Source: VBAS01 sp964581455 (GTDB taxonomy: Bacteria > Bacteroidota > Bacteroidia > Chitinophagales > Chitinophagaceae). Taken from it: DNA of 52,096 nt. The translations under genes were made by a program, and so were the position numbers. Location of the stretch: the NCBI GenBank assembly GCA_964581455.1, contig CAZOOT010000008.1, positions 1-52,096 of the forward strand, written 5' to 3'. Of this stretch, positions 49,821 through 52,096 are shown in pieces (the first letter of the stretch is position 1; every line of letters begins with the position of its first letter). Below the pieces are notes generated by a model. That model was not told the origin of the DNA. It ran no database searches and worked only from the letters and a program-made list of their open reading frames with translations.

Positions 49821-52096
49821 ATGGGATTTCATTTAAAAAATAAAGTAAGACTGGTTACAGCTGCATCTCTTTTTGATGGTCATGACGCAGCAATCAATAT
49901 TATGCGCCGGATCATGCAGGCTAAAGGCGCTGAGATCATTCACCTTGGACATAATCGTTCTGTCAAAGAAATTGTGGAAACTGCTATTGAAGAAGACGTA
50001 CAGGGAATTGCCGTTACCAGTTACCAGGGCGGCCATGTTGAGTTTTTTAAATACATGAAGGATTTGCTGGATGAAAATGGCTGTGGACATATTAAAATAT
50101 TTGGCGGCGGTGGCGGTACTATTTTACCAGATGAAATTGATGAACTGCATAAATACGGCATCACAAAAATTTATTCTCCCGATGATGGCCGCAAACTCGG
50201 CCTCGAAGGAATGATTGAAGAAGTAATAAAGAGTTGTGATGTGCAATTGAATGGTAAAGCAGAATATAAAACGAAACTGAAGCTGGATGAAGTAAAAGAT
50301 ATCAGGACAATTGCAAGAGAAATTACCCAGGCTGAGAACGGGAAAAGCAACGGTATTAATAGGCAAAAGGTAACCATAACGATTCCTGTGCTTGGAATTA
50401 CCGGTACCGGTGGAGCAGGAAAATCCTCTGTGACGGATGAAATCGTTCGCCGCTTCCTGAACAATTTCAATGATAAAACAATCGCCGTAATTTCTGTGGA
50501 TCCTTCTAAAAAGAAAACCGGCGGCGCCTTACTGGGTGACCGGATCCGGATGAATTCCATATCTCATCCAAGAGCCTATATGCGTTCGCTGGCTACAAGA
50601 GATGATAACACAGCTTTAAGCGGCGCTATGCAGGAGGCGATTGATATCTGTAAAGAGGCATCGTTTGACTTTATTATTTTAGAAAGCGCAGGCGTTGGTC
50701 AAAGCGATGCATCCATCCTGGATTATTGTGATGTAAGCATGTATGTAATGACACCGGAATATGGGGCAGCCAGCCAACTGGAAAAAATCAACATGCTGGA
50801 TTATGCAGATCTGATCTGTATCAACAAATTTGATAAAGCCGGCGCTTTAGATTCGTTGGCCGATGTGCGGAAACAATACAAAAGAAACCACCAGTTATTT
50901 ACAGCAAAAGATGATGAACTGCCTGTTGTGGGTACCGTGGCCAGCAAATTTAATGATGAAGGTATAAACCGGCTCTTCACCCTGTTGCTAAAAAAAATTG
51001 ATGCTAAAACTCAAATCCGTTTTGGTGAATTTCTTTTTGCTGAAACAGCACAGGTTTCCCAAGCCATTATTCCGTCAAACAGGACTCGTTATTTAAGCGA
51101 GATAAGTGAAAATAACCGCAGCTACGACCAACTTGTAAAAGAACAAGCCTCTCTTGCTACTAAACTGTATCAGCTACAGGGAGTTTCTGATGAACTGAAT
51201 AGTTTTTCTTTTACGCCGGGTTCACAGGGTCATACAAAAGCTTTGCTGGAGAAAATGAAATTGTTTTATGAAGAACAATTGACGCCGGTGGCCAGAAAGC
51301 TTATAAAAAACTGGCCGGAAAAAATTAAAGCCTACGAAAAAGATTATTATGAGTATAAGGTTCGTGATAAATTGATCAGGCAGGAGATGTTCACCCAAAG
51401 TTTATCAGGCAGCAGAATACCCAAAGTTGTTTTACCGAAATATAATGATTGGGGAGATTTATTAAAATGGCAGGCACAGGAAAATGTGCCGGGCAGTTTT
51501 CCTTTTACAGCAGGTGTTTTTCCATTAAAAAGAGAAGGTGAAGATCCTACACGAATGTTTGCCGGTGAGGGAGGGCCGGAAAGAACAAACAAAAGGTTTC
51601 ATTATGTAAGCCTGGATCAGCCAGCAATACGATTGTCTACTGCTTTTGATAGTGTGACCTTATATGGTGAAGACCCTGATCCCCGTCCTGATATTTATGG
51701 AAAAGTTGGCAATGCAGGAGTGAGTATTGCTACAGTAGATGATGCAAAAAAATTATACAGCGGTTTTGATCTTTGTGATCCGAAAACTTCTGTGAGCATG
51801 ACCATCAATGGTCCGGCGCCGATGCTGCTGGCATTTTTTATGAATGCTGCCATAGATCAGCAATGTGAAAAATGGATAGAAATGAATGGTAAATGGTCTA
51901 TTGTGGATGAAGCATTTAAAAGAGTATATAAAAAAACTACTCCTCCGGTTTATAACAATACTTCATCTCCTGGTGAACTTCCTCCTGGAAATAATGACCT
52001 GGGATTAAAACTTCTTGGCTTATCTGGTGATGAGGTTTTACCAAAAGAGATTTATGAAGAGTGCAAACAAAAAGCTTTGCAACAAGTGAGGGGAAC
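49821..52096 (+). CDS. icmF: Fused isobutyryl-CoA mutase/GTPase IcmF, cut by right edge
   Basis: An open frame of 758 codons without stop, read by eye; the C-terminal third is beyond the window. Three parts in order match IcmF. A B12-binding domain has SLFDGHDAAINIMRRI (D19-G20-H21) and FGGGGGTILPDEI. A MeaB-type chaperone GTPase carries Walker A GTGGAGKSS at 195-203, SVDPSKKKTGGALLGDRIRM, LESAGVGQSD, and INKFDKAGALD. The mutase part begins with GSFPFTAGVFPLKREGEDP and FAGEGGPERTNKRFHY, LSTAFDSVTLYGEDPD, VSMTINGPAP. It interconverts isobutyryl- and n-butyryl-CoA (some forms prefer isovaleryl-CoA) with adenosylcobalamin. The Phe in GVFP agrees with an IcmF rather than methylmalonyl-CoA mutase pocket. 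Divergent from the AmgK-like gene. Confidence 0.94.
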   Translation, partial: MGFHLKNKVRLVTAASLFDGHDAAINIMRRIMQAKGAEIIHLGHNRSVKEIVETAIEEDVQGIAVTSYQGGHVEFFKYMKDLLDENGCGHIKIFGGGGGTILPDEIDELHKYGITKIYSPDDGRKLGLEGMIEEVIKSCDVQLNGKAEYKTKLKLDEVKDIRTIAREITQAENGKSNGINRQKVTITIPVLGITGTGGAGKSSVTDEIVRRFLNNFNDKTIAVISVDPSKKKTGGALLGDRIRMNSISHPRAYMRSLATRDDNTALSGAMQEAIDICKEASFDFIILESAGVGQSDASILDYCDVSMYVMTPEYGAASQLEKINMLDYADLICINKFDKAGALDSLADVRKQYKRNHQLFTAKDDELPVVGTVASKFNDEGINRLFTLLLKKIDAKTQIRFGEFLFAETAQVSQAIIPSNRTRYLSEISENNRSYDQLVKEQASLATKLYQLQGVSDELNSFSFTPGSQGHTKALLEKMKLFYEEQLTPVARKLIKNWPEKIKAYEKDYYEYKVRDKLIRQEMFTQSLSGSRIPKVVLPKYNDWGDLLKWQAQENVPGSFPFTAGVFPLKREGEDPTRMFAGEGGPERTNKRFHYVSLDQPAIRLSTAFDSVTLYGEDPDPRPDIYGKVGNAGVSIATVDDAKKLYSGFDLCDPKTSVSMTINGPAPMLLAFFMNAAIDQQCEKWIEMNGKWSIVDEAFKRVYKKTTPPVYNNTSSPGELPPGNNDLGLKLLGLSGDEVLPKEIYEECKQKALQQVRG

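Noticed and set aside
50171..50560. 129-codon minus-strand frame near the right edge
   Set aside because: It is antisense to the B12-binding and GTPase parts of icmF, including the Walker A motif, and has no motif of its own.

Overview
The window looks like ordinary chromosome from a member of the Bacteroidota, most likely the Chitinophagia/Chitinophagaceae. This is inferred from gene content (GldA, long-form IspG, DUF5916 outer-membrane protein, several lipoproteins with Bacteroidota-style lipoboxes), from the lack of clear Shine-Dalgarno sequences, and from upstream boxes that fit the Bacteroidota -7 consensus TAnnTTTG. It is gene dense. No gap between genes exceeds 300 bases, and I see no tRNA, rRNA, CRISPR array, integrase or insertion sequence.

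Layout. 1-755: two overlapping minus-strand genes, clearly more AT-rich than the rest; one resembles the uracil-DNA glycosylase superfamily and the other runs off the left edge. 830-11188: korA (2-oxoacid:ferredoxin oxidoreductase alpha/gamma, with no beta subunit beside it); a divergent HD-domain protein with a Pycsar-effector-like membrane domain; then a plus-strand run of a lipoprotein and two giant paralogous outer-membrane proteins. The paralogs combine a predicted atypical kinase-like domain with an Omp85-type barrel, and the first also has a calcineurin-like phosphoesterase domain. 11250-18849 (minus): GAF protein, nth, a small anti-sigma-like protein, a FtsB/DivIC-like protein, eno, gldA and a GH130-like lipoprotein. 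19012-24807: nhaD and a beta-carbonic anhydrase meeting tail to tail, an MFS carrier with a small membrane partner, and acs. 25006-30059: hydrolase, L,D-transpeptidase, DUF4332 protein, and an ECF sigma / anti-sigma / outer-membrane barrel operon headed by a dyad that overlaps its promoter. 30240-38872: kbl, lipoproteins (one only 42 aa), a class D beta-lactamase, ispG, a YhhN protein, nadB and a lipid A acyltransferase. 38932-49736 (mostly minus): DUF5916 protein, an ArsR-type regulator with a persulfide dioxygenase-rhodanese fusion, tsaB, a 3-hydroxyacyl-CoA dehydrogenase remnant, ridA, an M1 peptidase, and a MurU-like nucleotidyltransferase next to an AmgK-like kinase fused to a RapZ C-terminal domain. 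49821-52096: icmF, the fused B12-dependent isobutyryl-CoA mutase, cut by the right edge.

Most genes are core metabolism and envelope functions. Three items stand out. The tandem phosphoesterase/kinase-like/Omp85 proteins have an architecture I cannot match to a described pathway. The HD-PycTM protein has an anti-phage effector type of membrane domain but no cyclase nearby. The AmgK-RapZ fusion beside a MurU-like enzyme suggests a cell-wall recycling unit with a built-in amino-sugar sensor. All functions are read from sequence motifs by eye; no database search was possible.
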